Part shown: one piece after another, positions 26,714 through 36,527 of the stretch
How the letters are laid out: each line of letters starts with the position of its first letter
Position numbering within the stretch: position 1 is the stretch's first letter
From: JBBRWV01 sp038248985
Lineage (GTDB): Bacteria; Planctomycetota; Phycisphaerae; WQYP01
NCBI GenBank assembly: GCA_038248985.1
Contig: JBBRWV010000010.1
Coordinates: 1-44,416, forward strand
Reading direction: 5' to 3'
Length of the DNA: 44,416 nucleotides
Program-made: the position numbers and the translations under genes
The notes under the pieces: model-generated
What the model was told of the DNA's origin: nothing
What the model saw: only the letters and a program-made list of their open reading frames with translations
Database searches by the model: none

Positions 26714-29185
26714 CTAAGCAAAGCTCAATGGATTGTCATAAATCAGCGTCAGCGAAAACGTCTGCGGATCAATGACCCACATCCGCACCCGATGAATCCC
26801 CGCCGAAATCGTGGGATACCGCATCCAGAAGGCATGATTCGGATCACCCGCCAGCGGCGTCAAGTCCGCCCGCGCCCCATTCGCCAACCCCACCTGCCCA
26901 ACTAAATCATCCACATCCAACCGCACATACACCGGCACACTCGTATCAAAACTGTACGCCCAACCAAAGCTCACCGAAGTATTCGCAAAATCCACGTACC
27001 CCGTCACCCCCGCTGACTTCACAAAACGCCCTGACACCAGCACCGGTTGCCCACTCGTCGCATCGTACGCATACACCTCCACGCGATGCGATCCCGCCCC
27101 CAGCGTCGGCATCACGAAATGAAAGCCGTGATTCCCGCTCCCCAGATACGCCGCCACATCCGCGCGATACAGATCTGCCGCAAACACCGCCCCCGCCACC
27201 CCATCCACATCCACGCGCACATTGATCGACGCCGCGCTATTGTCCGGATCGTAAATCCAGCCGACCGCACTCTCTGGTGTAACGCCGTCGATATACCCGA
27301 TCGGCAAACCATTCCCCTCCGGCGACGCCACCACCAACGTCTTGCTCTCCATCAATTTCAACGACTGATTCGTCGTATCAATCGACCACACCTGCACCGT
27401 GTGCGACCCCGCCTGCAACTGCGGCATATCCATCCAAAAAGCATGTTGCCCGCCCGTGTACGCATCCACATCCGGCCTGCTGAACACGCCCCACACAAAT
27501 ATCGGCGCAAAATTATCGATATCCACCCGAATCACCGCCGTCCCTCCCGTATCCTGATCCCACACCCAGCCCTGCAGCGTACTCGTCGTCAACGCGTCCA
27601 CATATCCTTCCGGCACCCGATTCGCATTGATCGTCGTCGATCCGATCAACACCGCCGCGCCATTGGACGAATCCACCGCGTACGTATCTATCCGATGCAA
27701 TGTCGGCGACAGCACCGGCAAACTGGCGAAAAAGCCATGATTCCCCGTCACTCCGTAGGCCGCATTCACATCGGCCCGCAACGTGCTGCTCGTCGTCACC
27801 GAATAAAAAACTCCGTCAATATCCACCCGCACGTTGATCGATTGCGCAGGCGTGTCCCGGTCCAGCGCCCAGCCAAAAACTCCTACCCGCGACGCCCCAT
27901 CCACAACACCAATTGGCGCCGGATCAACAATCGTCAGCGTCCGTGCCGCATAGGCGATGCGCTCCAGCGACCCCTTGTGAATCTTGCCGAAAAGATAATA
28001 CGTTCCCGCCCGGCTCGGCGCGGTGATCGCCGCATTCTGACTCGCTACACTTTCCCCCGTCGACGCCAGAAGCACCGGCGAGCCCGTGGATATTTCGTTC
28101 CCGTTGTACGGGTTCGTGTCCGGGTCAAGGTACCAAGCCAGCGCCGGCGCCCCATCCACGGATTGATAATAATAGTTTGCCGAAAAAGATTGCCCCGCCA
28201 GCAACGTCGTCGCCGTCATATTCACCCGCCCGATGCTCCCCCATTGCGTGCCCGACCGCGACAACGCGCCCCGCGCCGCCGACCCCCCAAAAAGCGTCGA
28301 CAGCCCTGAGTTCGGCTTCGTTCCCCCGCCGATGCGCGAATAATAAAACCCCGTCGTGTTTCGATTCACATCATTGTTCGGATACCAGGAAGAAACAACA
28401 TTATGATCCCCGTTGTTGGCATCGGCCGCCGTGTTGATCGTGCCGTGATAAAAAAGAAACACATCATTGTGCTGTCCGCCATCCGCCACCGAATACGCGC
28501 CGCCGAGATCCAATCCCCCCACGTTGTACGCCCCGCCCAAAGCTTTCCCCGGCGTGGCCGAATTCGTCTCGTAATAGTTGTCCGCGAAAATCGTGTTCCG
28601 CAAAAACGCCACCTGCGGGTCCGATCCCACCGGCACCGGATCCAGCGTCGTCAGTTGATCCACCCATATCCCCACATTCCCCAACTTCCGCGCTATCTCC
28701 GACACCACCGATGCCCCGCGCGAATGCCCGATCAACTGGATCGACCCCTGCGCCAAGGGCGCACTAATCCCCACCGACGCCTGCGCCGTCGTCAAATACG
28801 GAATGACCAGCCCGGCAATCTTGTCGGCACTGTAGAACGGAAAAACCACGTTCGAAGCATCCGCCCAGTCCACCAGCAAAACCGTCTCGCCCGTTGTATT
28901 CACCGCCGATGTCGAATCCGGCCCCGATATCTTCTTGAAGGACTCCACCTTCGCATCGCCCAAAAATTGACTCTTAATGCGCAACGCATACATGCTGCCC
29001 CCGCCCGCCCGCGCCAGCACCGCCTCCCCCATGCTGTCAATCCACCCCGGCCGATCATTGGAAAATGGCTCGTATCCGTGTGCAATCACGGTCACGCCGC
29101 TCAACAACACGCGCGACTCCAGAGCCTCCAACACGCCCACCCGCCACTTGCTGCCCGAACGACGTTGAATTTTCTCGCGCTTCAC
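26714..29185 (-). CDS. LEPR-XLL exported alpha/beta hydrolase with four C-terminal repeats
   Basis: An 823-residue protein. A basic N-terminus is followed by VLEALESRVLLSG (LEPR-XLL motif of planctomycete surface proteins). Residues 30-320 look like a lipase-type alpha/beta hydrolase: VTVIAHGYEP oxyanion region, nucleophile Ser155 in LIGHSRGASV, an Asp candidate in LTTLDPVPVG and His in the HNDVFLFYHG region. A beta-sandwich-like segment leads to four roughly 100-residue repeats (residues 424-823), and the protein ends NPLSFA. The start is GTG with GGAG 6 nt upstream. It is last in a three-gene minus-strand group, 71 bp after the subtilisin gene. Substrate unknown. Confidence 0.85.
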   Translation of the reverse strand: MKREKIQRRSGSKWRVGVLEALESRVLLSGVTVIAHGYEPFSNDRPGWIDSMGEAVLARAGGGSMYALRIKSQFLGDAKVESFKKISGPDSTSAVNTTGETVLLVDWADASNVVFPFYSADKIAGLVIPYLTTAQASVGISAPLAQGSIQLIGHSRGASVVSEIARKLGNVGIWVDQLTTLDPVPVGSDPQVAFLRNTIFADNYYETNSATPGKALGGAYNVGGLDLGGAYSVADGGQHNDVFLFYHGTINTAADANNGDHNVVSSWYPNNDVNRNTTGFYYSRIGGGTKPNSGLSTLFGGSAARGALSRSGTQWGSIGRVNMTATTLLAGQSFSANYYYQSVDGAPALAWYLDPDTNPYNGNEISTGSPVLLASTGESVASQNAAITAPSRAGTYYLFGKIHKGSLERIAYAARTLTIVDPAPIGVVDGASRVGVFGWALDRDTPAQSINVRVDIDGVFYSVTTSSTLRADVNAAYGVTGNHGFFASLPVLSPTLHRIDTYAVDSSNGAAVLIGSTTINANRVPEGYVDALTTSTLQGWVWDQDTGGTAVIRVDIDNFAPIFVWGVFSRPDVDAYTGGQHAFWMDMPQLQAGSHTVQVWSIDTTNQSLKLMESKTLVVASPEGNGLPIGYIDGVTPESAVGWIYDPDNSAASINVRVDVDGVAGAVFAADLYRADVAAYLGSGNHGFHFVMPTLGAGSHRVEVYAYDATSGQPVLVSGRFVKSAGVTGYVDFANTSVSFGWAYSFDTSVPVYVRLDVDDLVGQVGLANGARADLTPLAGDPNHAFWMRYPTISAGIHRVRMWVIDPQTFSLTLIYDNPLSFA
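26717..27916 (-). repeat. four tandem protein repeats (GWAxDxD type) in the hydrolase
   Basis: Repeats at 27614-27916, 27305-27613, 27005-27304 and 26717-27004, of 101, 103, 100 and 96 residues. Each starts P-x-G-Y-[VI]-D, continues with GW-x-x-D, a V-R-[VL]-D-[IV]-D strand, R-[AP]-D-[LV], a H-[GA]-F turn and a final G-x-H-x-V strand. Likely a beta-sandwich. Confidence 0.85.
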
Positions 29186-29256
29186 CCGGTTCTCCGCACA
29201 GCCTCAACGAATAACAATCAAGCCAGCCACCGTTATAAACGCGTTCCGTTTCCCGG

Positions 29257-31929
29257 TCACGCAAAGGTCAACACTTGATCCGACAACAACGTCGCAAAGA
29301 GGTAGTCATCCAGTATCCACACGCGCACCCGATGTTCCCCTGCCGCTACCTTCGGCATGCCCACCATAAATCCATGATTCGGCGATCCCACCACTGCCGT
29401 CAAATCACCCCGCGACGCACTTGCTGCCACCGCCGTGCCGGCAAAATCATCGATGTCCACCCGCACCTTTGCCGGCCCTGTGCCTACCGTCGGATTGTAA
29501 GCCCATCCATACGCTGAATTCGCGTTCAGGCCATCCACGTATCCCGCAGACGGTGCCAATCCCACCAACCTCCGCCCAATTATCACCGCCGCGCCGCTCA
29601 CCGAATCAATCGCATAAACATCAATCCGGTGCGCCCCGGCCGAAAGCGTCGGCAACGTGTAGCTGAACGCATGATTCGCCGAGCTTAAATACCTTTGCAG
29701 ATCCGCACGAGACTGATTCGCCAGAAACGTCGCGCTCGTCACCCCATCAATATCCACGCGCACATGAATGGGAGTCGAGGTCGAAGGATCGTAAACCCAA
29801 CCCGCTGCCACCGACGTCGTCGCCGTGTCCAAATAACCAATCGGCAGCAAATTGCCCGCCGGCGACGTCACCGTCCAGTTCGATGTCCCCAGCAGGTGCA
29901 TCACGCCACTGGTCGAATCCACCACATACGCGGTCACGAAATGCGCCCCCGCCGCCATCTGCGGCATCGCATAGCTATACGCGTGCGATCCGCCCGTATA
30001 TGCATTGACGTCCGGCCGATACAAATTCGCCTGGATGTACACCGGTACCAGCCCGTCAATTTCCACCCGCACCCGCAACCCTTCCGCCGGCGTATCCAAA
30101 TCATAGACCCAGCCCACCAAATGCCCGCCCGACACGCCATCAAACCAACCCGTCGGCGCACGATTCGTATCGATCGTGCGCGTCCCCACCAGCGTCAACG
30201 CGCTCGTCGTCGAATCCAACGCATACACATCCACCCGGTGAATCCCCACGCTCAGCTCCGGCAGCGCAATATAAAACCCATGATTGCCGCTCACCGAATA
30301 CGCCGCGTTCACATCCCCCCGCAAACTGCTCGTCGCCACCGTCATATACAGCACGCCATCGATATACAGCCGCACATTAATCGCCTGCGTCGGTGTATCT
30401 TGGTCCAATGCCCATCCGCTCACGCCCACCCGCGATGCCCCATCCACATAGCCCACCGGCGCCGCCACGGTCGTAAAACTCCCTGTCCCCAGCAGCGTCG
30501 CCGTACCGTTCGGATTATCCAACGCATACACCGATACCGCGTGCGTCCCGCTCCCCAGCGTCGGCGTCGCAATCACAAACCCATGACCCGTGGACCCCAG
30601 CGTCGCCTCCAACTCCGGACGCTCCACATTCGCCACCACCGGCGTATAGGTCACGCCATCGATCACCACCCGCACCGATATCGCATTTCGCCCCGCATTA
30701 AAATCAAATGCATATCCAGAGATCACCGACGAATTCACCACCTCCACCGCCCCGATCGGCGCTTGCGCACCAATCAATACCTGCAAGGACTGCGCCGCAT
30801 TCAAACGTCGCGACCCCCCAATCTTTCCCGACAATGCCGCCACCGTATCCGCCCCCGTCAGCAACGCATTCTTAACCTGCGCCATCGTCGCCGTCGGTGC
30901 CTCACTCTTCAGCAACGCCACCACCCCCGCCACCATCGGCGCCGCATAACTCGTCCCACTCACCGTCGCGTAAGTGCCCGACAAGAACGTTGTCTGTACA
31001 TCCGTCCCCGGCGCCGCGATCACTACCGCGTTGCTGCCATAATTGCTGTAGCTGGCCAATCTGTCCTTGTTGTCCGTCGCTCCCACCAGCAACATGTTCG
31101 AAGGCAAAAACGCGCCAAAGCCAAACGTATCGTAATTAATCCCCCCATTCCCCGCCGCCGCCACATACAAAATATCGTACCCGCCCGCGTTGCCAATCGC
31201 CGCAATCTCCGTCAGCCCCAGCGTCCCGCTCGAAATGTACGACGCATTAATCGCCACCACATTCACCCCCGCCTGCTTCAGCGCAATCACATAGTTGATG
31301 CCATTCACCAGGTCCTGCGAAGTCACTCCCGACGCCGTTCCCACCTTCACCGTCAACAGATCCACATTCCACGCCACCCCCGTGATTCCCTCCTCATTAT
31401 TTCCCCGCGCTCCGATCACTCCCGCCACCGTCGTCCCATGCCCCACCGTGTCATTGACGTTGTTGTTCCCATTTACAAAATTCCAGCCGTAATAATCATC
31501 AACAAACCCATTCCCATCATCATCCACCCCATTGTTCGCCACCTCGCCCGGGTTCGTCCAGAGATTGTCCACCAGATCCGGATGCGTGAAATCCACCCCC
31601 GTATCAAATACCGCAATCACCACATTGTTCGACCCCGTCGTCAGATCCCACGCATCCTGCGCGCTGATATCCGCACCCGCCGTCCCCGTTGCCGAACCCG
31701 TTATCGCCGGCGAAATCGTCTGCCCCGTATTGTTCAAATGCCACAGGTTCGTGTACTTCGGTGAATTCAACGCAATCTCATTCGGCACATACGCCAGCGC
31801 CTGATTCCCCGCCGCACTCGCCACCGCCGCCGACAACAGCGTACGCGCCTCCAACCCCTCCAGCATCACCCGCGCCACCCCGCGCGTACGAACCTGCCTG
31901 AACCCTGTTGTGACTATCCGACTTCGCAT
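29257..31929 (-). CDS. LEPR-XLL exported subtilisin-like protease with five C-terminal repeats
   Basis: An 890-residue S8 serine protease. After MRSRIVTTGFRQVRTRG comes MLEGLEARTLLSAA (LEPR-XLL). The catalytic triad is complete: Asp109 in VIAVFDTGVDFTHPDL, His164 in VGHGTTVAGVIGARG, Ser327 in VSGTSYAAPMVAGVVALL, with the oxyanion Asn261 in AAAGNGG. Residues 391-890 are five repeats of the same kind as in the neighbours, ending QVLTFA. ATG 31929 was chosen because GAGG lies 6 nt upstream and it gives the usual basic start; the frame is open 47 codons further without a plausible leader. Secreted or surface-bound; it could process the neighbouring proteins, but this is inference. Confidence 0.92.
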   Translation of the reverse strand: MRSRIVTTGFRQVRTRGVARVMLEGLEARTLLSAAVASAAGNQALAYVPNEIALNSPKYTNLWHLNNTGQTISPAITGSATGTAGADISAQDAWDLTTGSNNVVIAVFDTGVDFTHPDLVDNLWTNPGEVANNGVDDDGNGFVDDYYGWNFVNGNNNVNDTVGHGTTVAGVIGARGNNEEGITGVAWNVDLLTVKVGTASGVTSQDLVNGINYVIALKQAGVNVVAINASYISSGTLGLTEIAAIGNAGGYDILYVAAAGNGGINYDTFGFGAFLPSNMLLVGATDNKDRLASYSNYGSNAVVIAAPGTDVQTTFLSGTYATVSGTSYAAPMVAGVVALLKSEAPTATMAQVKNALLTGADTVAALSGKIGGSRRLNAAQSLQVLIGAQAPIGAVEVVNSSVISGYAFDFNAGRNAISVRVVIDGVTYTPVVANVERPELEATLGSTGHGFVIATPTLGSGTHAVSVYALDNPNGTATLLGTGSFTTVAAPVGYVDGASRVGVSGWALDQDTPTQAINVRLYIDGVLYMTVATSSLRGDVNAAYSVSGNHGFYIALPELSVGIHRVDVYALDSTTSALTLVGTRTIDTNRAPTGWFDGVSGGHLVGWVYDLDTPAEGLRVRVEIDGLVPVYIQANLYRPDVNAYTGGSHAYSYAMPQMAAGAHFVTAYVVDSTSGVMHLLGTSNWTVTSPAGNLLPIGYLDTATTSVAAGWVYDPSTSTPIHVRVDIDGVTSATFLANQSRADLQRYLSSANHAFSYTLPTLSAGAHRIDVYAIDSVSGAAVIIGRRLVGLAPSAGYVDGLNANSAYGWAYNPTVGTGPAKVRVDIDDFAGTAVAASASRGDLTAVVGSPNHGFMVGMPKVAAGEHRVRVWILDDYLFATLLSDQVLTFA
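29260..30759 (-). repeat. five tandem protein repeats (GWAxDxD type) in the subtilisin
   Basis: Repeats at 30460-30759, 30157-30459, 29845-30156, 29548-29844 and 29260-29547, of 100, 101, 104, 99 and 96 residues. Repeats 2 to 5 match repeats 1 to 4 of the hydrolase in order (for example DGASRVGV-x-GWALD and Y-RPDVNAYTGG), so the block was copied as a unit. Confidence 0.85.
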
Positions 31930-32224
31930 TGAAAACCTCTTCCTGATTTCTTCCATCCGCAACAAATAACATCGGCAAGTGCAAATGGTTGATGTGAATG
32001 AAATATACGATTGCTTCAGCAATGCCCATGCTATGACACTCGCAATTCGCAAATAGTAGCCCAATATCACTCCGCTCTCGCATAAATGCGTTTGCTACAG
32101 CAAGAACGCAACTGCTATCAGACGCGACGCCTCTCCCCCCGTTCCGCGATACTCACACCGCTCTACGTATTTTTGCCAACCGCCATTTTCCCACTAACCT
32201 TCCCCCTCTCCCTGACCCGCCCTC

Positions 32225-34801
32225 TTACGCAAATACCATCCCCGTATCCTTCAGCAACCCCTTCACATTCCCCAGGGAGTCCAGCATCCGCAACGTCACC
32301 TGATGCGTCCCCGCCTCCACCGTCGGCAGCATCACCAGAAAACCATGGTTCCCTGTCCCAAACAATGCCGCCAAATCTGCACGGTAATAATCCGCGGCCG
32401 ACCTCAACACCTCCACCCCGTCTATCTCCAACGACACCGTCACCGCGCCCCCACCCAAATCACTCTGATACGCCCACCCCATCAACAGCCGCTGCGAACT
32501 CACATCCACATAACCAATAGGCGCCGCCGTCCCTACCACCCGCGTCGCCAACAACGTCGGCGTCCCATCCCCCACATTCAACGCATATACCTCCACCGTG
32601 TGCTCGCCTGGCGCCAAACTTCCCGCCAGATCGATCACATAGCCGTGTCGCGCGTCCGGCAGAAATGCCAGCAGATCCGCCCGGTCCACATCCGTTACCC
32701 CCGTATAAACCGCCACGCCATCCACATCCACGCGCATCTTCACCGCCGTGCTCGGCGCATCCAAATCCGCCGCCCAGCCCATCAGCGTCGTCCCCGATAC
32801 CAAATCCAAATACCCCACCGGTGCCCGCTCCACCGGCAGAACCGCCACCGCCTCCACCGTCAACCTCTGCTCGCCCATCCGCCGCTCTGCCCCCGTCTGC
32901 CCGTCAATCACATACATCTCCACCGTGTGCGTCCCCACCTCCAGCGTCGGCAGCGCCACATTAAACGAATAATATCCCGTCCCCACCGTCACCAGATCCG
33001 CCCGAAACAAATCCGCCGTCACCGTCTGCTCCGTCACCCCGTCCACATCGATGCGCACCTTCACCGCTGTTCCCAGATCATCCGCATCCTGCGCCCACCC
33101 GGCCGCCCGCTCGCTCGTCACGCTATCCAGGTAACCCACCGGCAGCGTATTAAAACGCAACGTGCCCGACCCCAGCAACGTATTCTCCCCCGTCGTATCA
33201 TCCAGCGCCCACACCGCGAACTCGTGCGCCCCCGGCACCACCTCCCCCAGCGTCAACGCAAATCCATGACCCGCGCTTCCCAACAGCCCCGTCAAGTCGC
33301 CCCGCGTCTTGTCCGCCGTCACCGTCGCCCATTCCGTCCCATCCATATCGATCCGTATCTTGGTCGCCTCCGCCGCCCCCGGATCAAACGCCCATCCCCC
33401 TATCCGCGTTGTGTTGAACACGTCCACATAACCCACCGGTTTCGCCGCCACCGTCACCGACACACTCGCCAGCGTCGTCGCCACCTCCGACGGATTATCC
33501 ATCCCCACCAGCGTCAACGTGTGCTCCCCTGCGCTCAGCCACGGCAAATCCACTGAAAAACCATGCGCCGTCCCCACCACCGTCGTACCACCCAAATCCC
33601 CGCGTTCCAGATTCGCCGTCACCACCGGACCCGCCACCCCATCAATATCCACCCGCACCTGCAGCGGCCCCGCGCCCGCCTCCGCATCGAACGCCCAGCC
33701 CGTCACCTTCCGCGGCCCCATATCAAATGCCCCAATCGTCAATCGCGCCGGCGTATCCAACGCCCCCACCGGCACCCTGTTCACCGGCGTCGGCGGTGTC
33801 GGCGGCTCCGGATCCGGATCCGGCGGCAACCCACCCACAATCTGCGCCGTATCCACATCCCGCAACACATTGTCCACTCCCACCGTCACGTTCATCTGCG
33901 CCACCCCCGCCAACGTCCCGCCCGAAAATGTCACCTCGTAACTCCCCGCCGGAAGCTGCACCTGGTACCCCCCCGCCGTCCGCGACGTCACCACAAATGT
34001 CCCCCCCGCCCCCACCGCCGTCACCGTCACCCCGCCCACACCATCCGCCAAATCATACATTTCATCCGCATCAACATCGTTGAACACCGTCCCCACCAGC
34101 CACGCGTTCTGCGTCGTCATCGTCCGGCCAAAATCCTGCGTAATCAGATTCGGCCCCACCGTGTTCGTCGTGCTCGCATCCGCCTTCATCGCAATCCCCA
34201 CCTCCCGATATTCCTTCGACATCATGTTGTTCCGATGCCCCGGCGGCGTCTGTATCCCGCCCACATCCGTCGCCGCATTCCCCCAGTCAATCGCAAACCC
34301 CGCATGCGCGTAGAACGCCGACTGGGCATACGAATAAATATTCTCGCCCACCCACGCATAATCGTACCCCGCCGCCAACACCCGCTGCCCCAACTTCAAC
34401 TCCCCCGCCAACTGATGCGCCTGCGCATCCTGCAGCTGCATCAAATCATTGTGCGCCTTGGCCGCCGCCCCCAATGTCGAATTCCACGCCAGCGCCGGCA
34501 CCGCCGTCAGCAAACTCCACTGCTGTGCCAACAACGCTTCATCCACATGAAAATACGCCAACGCAATCTTGACCTGCAAATCCCCCGAGTTCAGCAACAG
34601 CGGCAGCTCCGCCGCAGGATTCGTCCGCATCCTGTTCAGCAACCACAAAGACTGCTGCTCCTCCGCCGACGGGTCCGTCGCCGACAACAGCAGCCGACCC
34701 TCCAAATGTTCCAGCCCGCGCAATACCTTCCCCCACCGCGCGCCACTCCGCGCCCGCGCATCACGCACGACTCCCTCTGTCCTGCAAAATTCTCTTCTCA
34801 A
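32225..34801 (-). CDS. LEPR-XLL exported CAP-domain protein with five C-terminal repeats
   Basis: An 858-residue protein. LRGLEHLEGRLLLSA is the LEPR-XLL motif. Residues 50-240 form a CAP/SCP domain: AAKAHNDLMQLQ, VGENIYSYAQSAFYAHAG and PGHRNNMMSKEYREVGIAM. Residues 245-330 resemble a SdrD/Cna-B-type beta domain (VGTVFNDVDADEMYDLADG, LPAGSYEVTFSGG), then a Pro-rich linker (PDPEPPTPPTPV) and five repeats ending DTGMVFA. The start is TTG 34801; a GTG at residue 12 with GAGGG just upstream is an equal alternative. First in the three-gene group, 295 bp before the subtilisin gene. CAP domains in bacteria are mostly of unknown activity. Confidence 0.87.
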   Translation of the reverse strand: MRREFCRTEGVVRDARARSGARWGKVLRGLEHLEGRLLLSATDPSAEEQQSLWLLNRMRTNPAAELPLLLNSGDLQVKIALAYFHVDEALLAQQWSLLTAVPALAWNSTLGAAAKAHNDLMQLQDAQAHQLAGELKLGQRVLAAGYDYAWVGENIYSYAQSAFYAHAGFAIDWGNAATDVGGIQTPPGHRNNMMSKEYREVGIAMKADASTTNTVGPNLITQDFGRTMTTQNAWLVGTVFNDVDADEMYDLADGVGGVTVTAVGAGGTFVVTSRTAGGYQVQLPAGSYEVTFSGGTLAGVAQMNVTVGVDNVLRDVDTAQIVGGLPPDPDPEPPTPPTPVNRVPVGALDTPARLTIGAFDMGPRKVTGWAFDAEAGAGPLQVRVDIDGVAGPVVTANLERGDLGGTTVVGTAHGFSVDLPWLSAGEHTLTLVGMDNPSEVATTLASVSVTVAAKPVGYVDVFNTTRIGGWAFDPGAAEATKIRIDMDGTEWATVTADKTRGDLTGLLGSAGHGFALTLGEVVPGAHEFAVWALDDTTGENTLLGSGTLRFNTLPVGYLDSVTSERAAGWAQDADDLGTAVKVRIDVDGVTEQTVTADLFRADLVTVGTGYYSFNVALPTLEVGTHTVEMYVIDGQTGAERRMGEQRLTVEAVAVLPVERAPVGYLDLVSGTTLMGWAADLDAPSTAVKMRVDVDGVAVYTGVTDVDRADLLAFLPDARHGYVIDLAGSLAPGEHTVEVYALNVGDGTPTLLATRVVGTAAPIGYVDVSSQRLLMGWAYQSDLGGGAVTVSLEIDGVEVLRSAADYYRADLAALFGTGNHGFLVMLPTVEAGTHQVTLRMLDSLGNVKGLLKDTGMVFA
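32228..33772 (-). repeat. five tandem protein repeats (GWAxDxD type) in the CAP protein
   Basis: Repeats at 33440-33772, 33143-33439, 32822-33142, 32522-32821 and 32228-32521, of 111, 99, 107, 100 and 98 residues. They keep the P-[VI]-G-x-[VL]-D start, GWA, R-[AG]-D-L and G-x-H strands but differ more from each other than the repeats of the two downstream genes. Confidence 0.83.
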
Positions 34802-35082
34802 GAATTCACCGTCGGATTACTCGACGTCTTGACCCCAGAAAACATAGCGCCTCATCTCTCATGATCCCTGTTCGCCTGCCGGGGCACTTTTACCCATGCA
34901 AAAGGCATCGCCATCTTAGCAATGACCCTCCCAGACCGATATCCTTTTTTGACCGAAAATAATCCCCTTGCCCCGCCCTCCTACTCCATATTACTTGACC
35001 CAGCTTCACATCCCCACTTATCGGACCTCACCCCCCACCTGAATCGTAAACTTAGGCAATCCTCGCCCTGCCCCTCCACACC

Positions 35083-35466
35083 TCACTTCTCCCCGATCGC
35101 ACTTCCCACCGCATGGATCTCTGTATGCGAAATCGACACATGCCACACCACAATCCCTAGCGCCCCCGCCACCGCCGCACACTCCCCACACAACCTCAAC
35201 ACCGGCTTCCCCGACGCATCATTCAATATCTCCATATCCGTCCACGCGATCTTCCCCCGCCACCCCGTCCCCAAAACTTTCAACACCGCTTCCTTCGCCG
35301 CAAACCGCCCTGAAAAATGCTCATCCGCCCGCTTCGCATTCCGCAAACAATATTCCTGCTCCGCCGCCGTAAAACACCGCTCCAGAAAATGCCCCCCATG
35401 CTCCAATCGCATCCGCGCAATCCGCGCCACTTCCACAATATCCACGCAATGTCCAACAATGCTCAT
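35083..35466 (-). CDS. acpS: holo-[acyl-carrier-protein] synthase
   Basis: A 127-residue enzyme that moves 4'-phosphopantetheine from CoA to acyl carrier protein. Magnesium ligands are Asp9 in CVDIVEVARI and Glu59 in RFAAKEAVLKVLGTG; the C-terminal VSISHTEIHAVGSAI is the usual closing motif. ATG 35466 is the start that fits family length, with a purine-rich site upstream; two in-frame ATGs lie just before it. It diverges from pyrF across 106 bp. Confidence 0.95.
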   Translation of the reverse strand: MSIVGHCVDIVEVARIARMRLEHGGHFLERCFTAAEQEYCLRNAKRADEHFSGRFAAKEAVLKVLGTGWRGKIAWTDMEILNDASGKPVLRLCGECAAVAGALGIVVWHVSISHTEIHAVGSAIGEK

Positions 35467-35572
35467 ACCCCCCATCATCTCCCGCGCCCCATCTCTTGGC
35501 AATCCCTACCCCCGCACCCCAGTTCCCCATAAGATCACCCCCAATATTCCACCTCAAACCAGGAGCCCCGCA

Positions 35573-36505
35573 ATGTCCCATGAAAACTTCGCCGACCGCC
35601 TCCTCGCCGCCATCGCCCAAAAACGCTCACCCCTCGTCGTCGGCCTCGACCCCTCCTACAACCAACTCCCCTCCGCCATCACCAGCCAAAAATCCCTCAA
35701 CGATGAAAACAACGCTCAGGCCTGCGTCGATGCCGTCGTCGAATTCTGCACCCGCCTCCTCAAAATCGTCGCCCCCCACGTCCCCGCCGTCAAAATCAAC
35801 TCCGCCTTCTTCGAACAATACCACTGGGACGGCGTCGAAGGCTTCTCCGCCGTCGTCCAGGAAGCCCACGCCCATGGCCTCCTCGTCATCAACGACGCCA
35901 AACGCGCCGACATCGGCAACACCTCCGAACGCTACGCCCTCGCCAACCTCGCCGACCCCGACTTCTCCGACCTCGGCGATCTCACCGGACCCGACGCCCT
36001 CACCGTCAATCCCTACATGGGACACGACTCCCTCGCTCCCTTCATCTCCCTCGCCCAGGACACCGGAAAAGGCCTCTTCGTCCTCGTCCGCACCTCCAAC
36101 CCCGGCGCCGCCCAAATCCAGGACCAACTCCTCCAAAACGGCGACCCCCTCTACCTCCACGTCGGCAAACTCGTCGAACAATGGGGCGCCCCCTCCCGCG
36201 GCACCCGCGGCTACTCCGCCCTCGGCGCCGTCGTCGGCGCCACCAACCCCGCCCAACTCGCCACCCTCCGCGCCGCACTCCCCCACACCCTCTTCCTCGT
36301 CCCCGGCTACGGCGCCCAGGGCGGCACCGCCGCCGACATCGCCCACGCCTTCAACCCTGATAAAACCGGTGCCCTCATCAACGCCTCCCGCTCCATCATC
36401 TACGCCCACAAAGATCCCCAGTACGCCCATCAACCCTGGGAAAAAGCGGTCGAACAAGCCGTCCGCGCCGCCAACCAAGAACTCACCGCCGCCATCGGCC
36501 TGTAA
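35573..36505 (+). CDS. pyrF: orotidine 5'-phosphate decarboxylase
   Basis: A 310-residue enzyme for the last step of UMP synthesis. The catalytic motif is INDAKRADIGNTSERYA with Lys110; VVGLDPS near the N-terminus binds substrate, and LVRTSNPGAAQIQ and VPGYGAQGGTAADI are the phosphate-binding end of the barrel. The length and the DIGNT form match the longer (type 2) PyrF group. AGGAG lies 7 nt before the ATG; the frame is open for more than 600 bp upstream, but that part is antisense to acpS and not PyrF-like. Codons are extremely C-ending. Confidence 0.96.
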   Translation: MSHENFADRLLAAIAQKRSPLVVGLDPSYNQLPSAITSQKSLNDENNAQACVDAVVEFCTRLLKIVAPHVPAVKINSAFFEQYHWDGVEGFSAVVQEAHAHGLLVINDAKRADIGNTSERYALANLADPDFSDLGDLTGPDALTVNPYMGHDSLAPFISLAQDTGKGLFVLVRTSNPGAAQIQDQLLQNGDPLYLHVGKLVEQWGAPSRGTRGYSALGAVVGATNPAQLATLRAALPHTLFLVPGYGAQGGTAADIAHAFNPDKTGALINASRSIIYAHKDPQYAHQPWEKAVEQAVRAANQELTAAIGL

Positions 36506-36527
36506 CCGCCCCCACCACGCCCCTGCC

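Noticed and set aside
27047..34864. Very long open frames (417 to 689 codons) on the + strand opposite the three LEPR-XLL genes
   Set aside because: They are Arg/His/Pro-rich mirrors of the real genes, produced by the G-rich codon use of the minus strand; no motifs, no signal peptides, no ribosome sites.
34922..35572. Upstream extension of the pyrF frame
   Set aside because: No PyrF similarity, antisense to acpS, and a clear AGGAG site marks the start at 35573.
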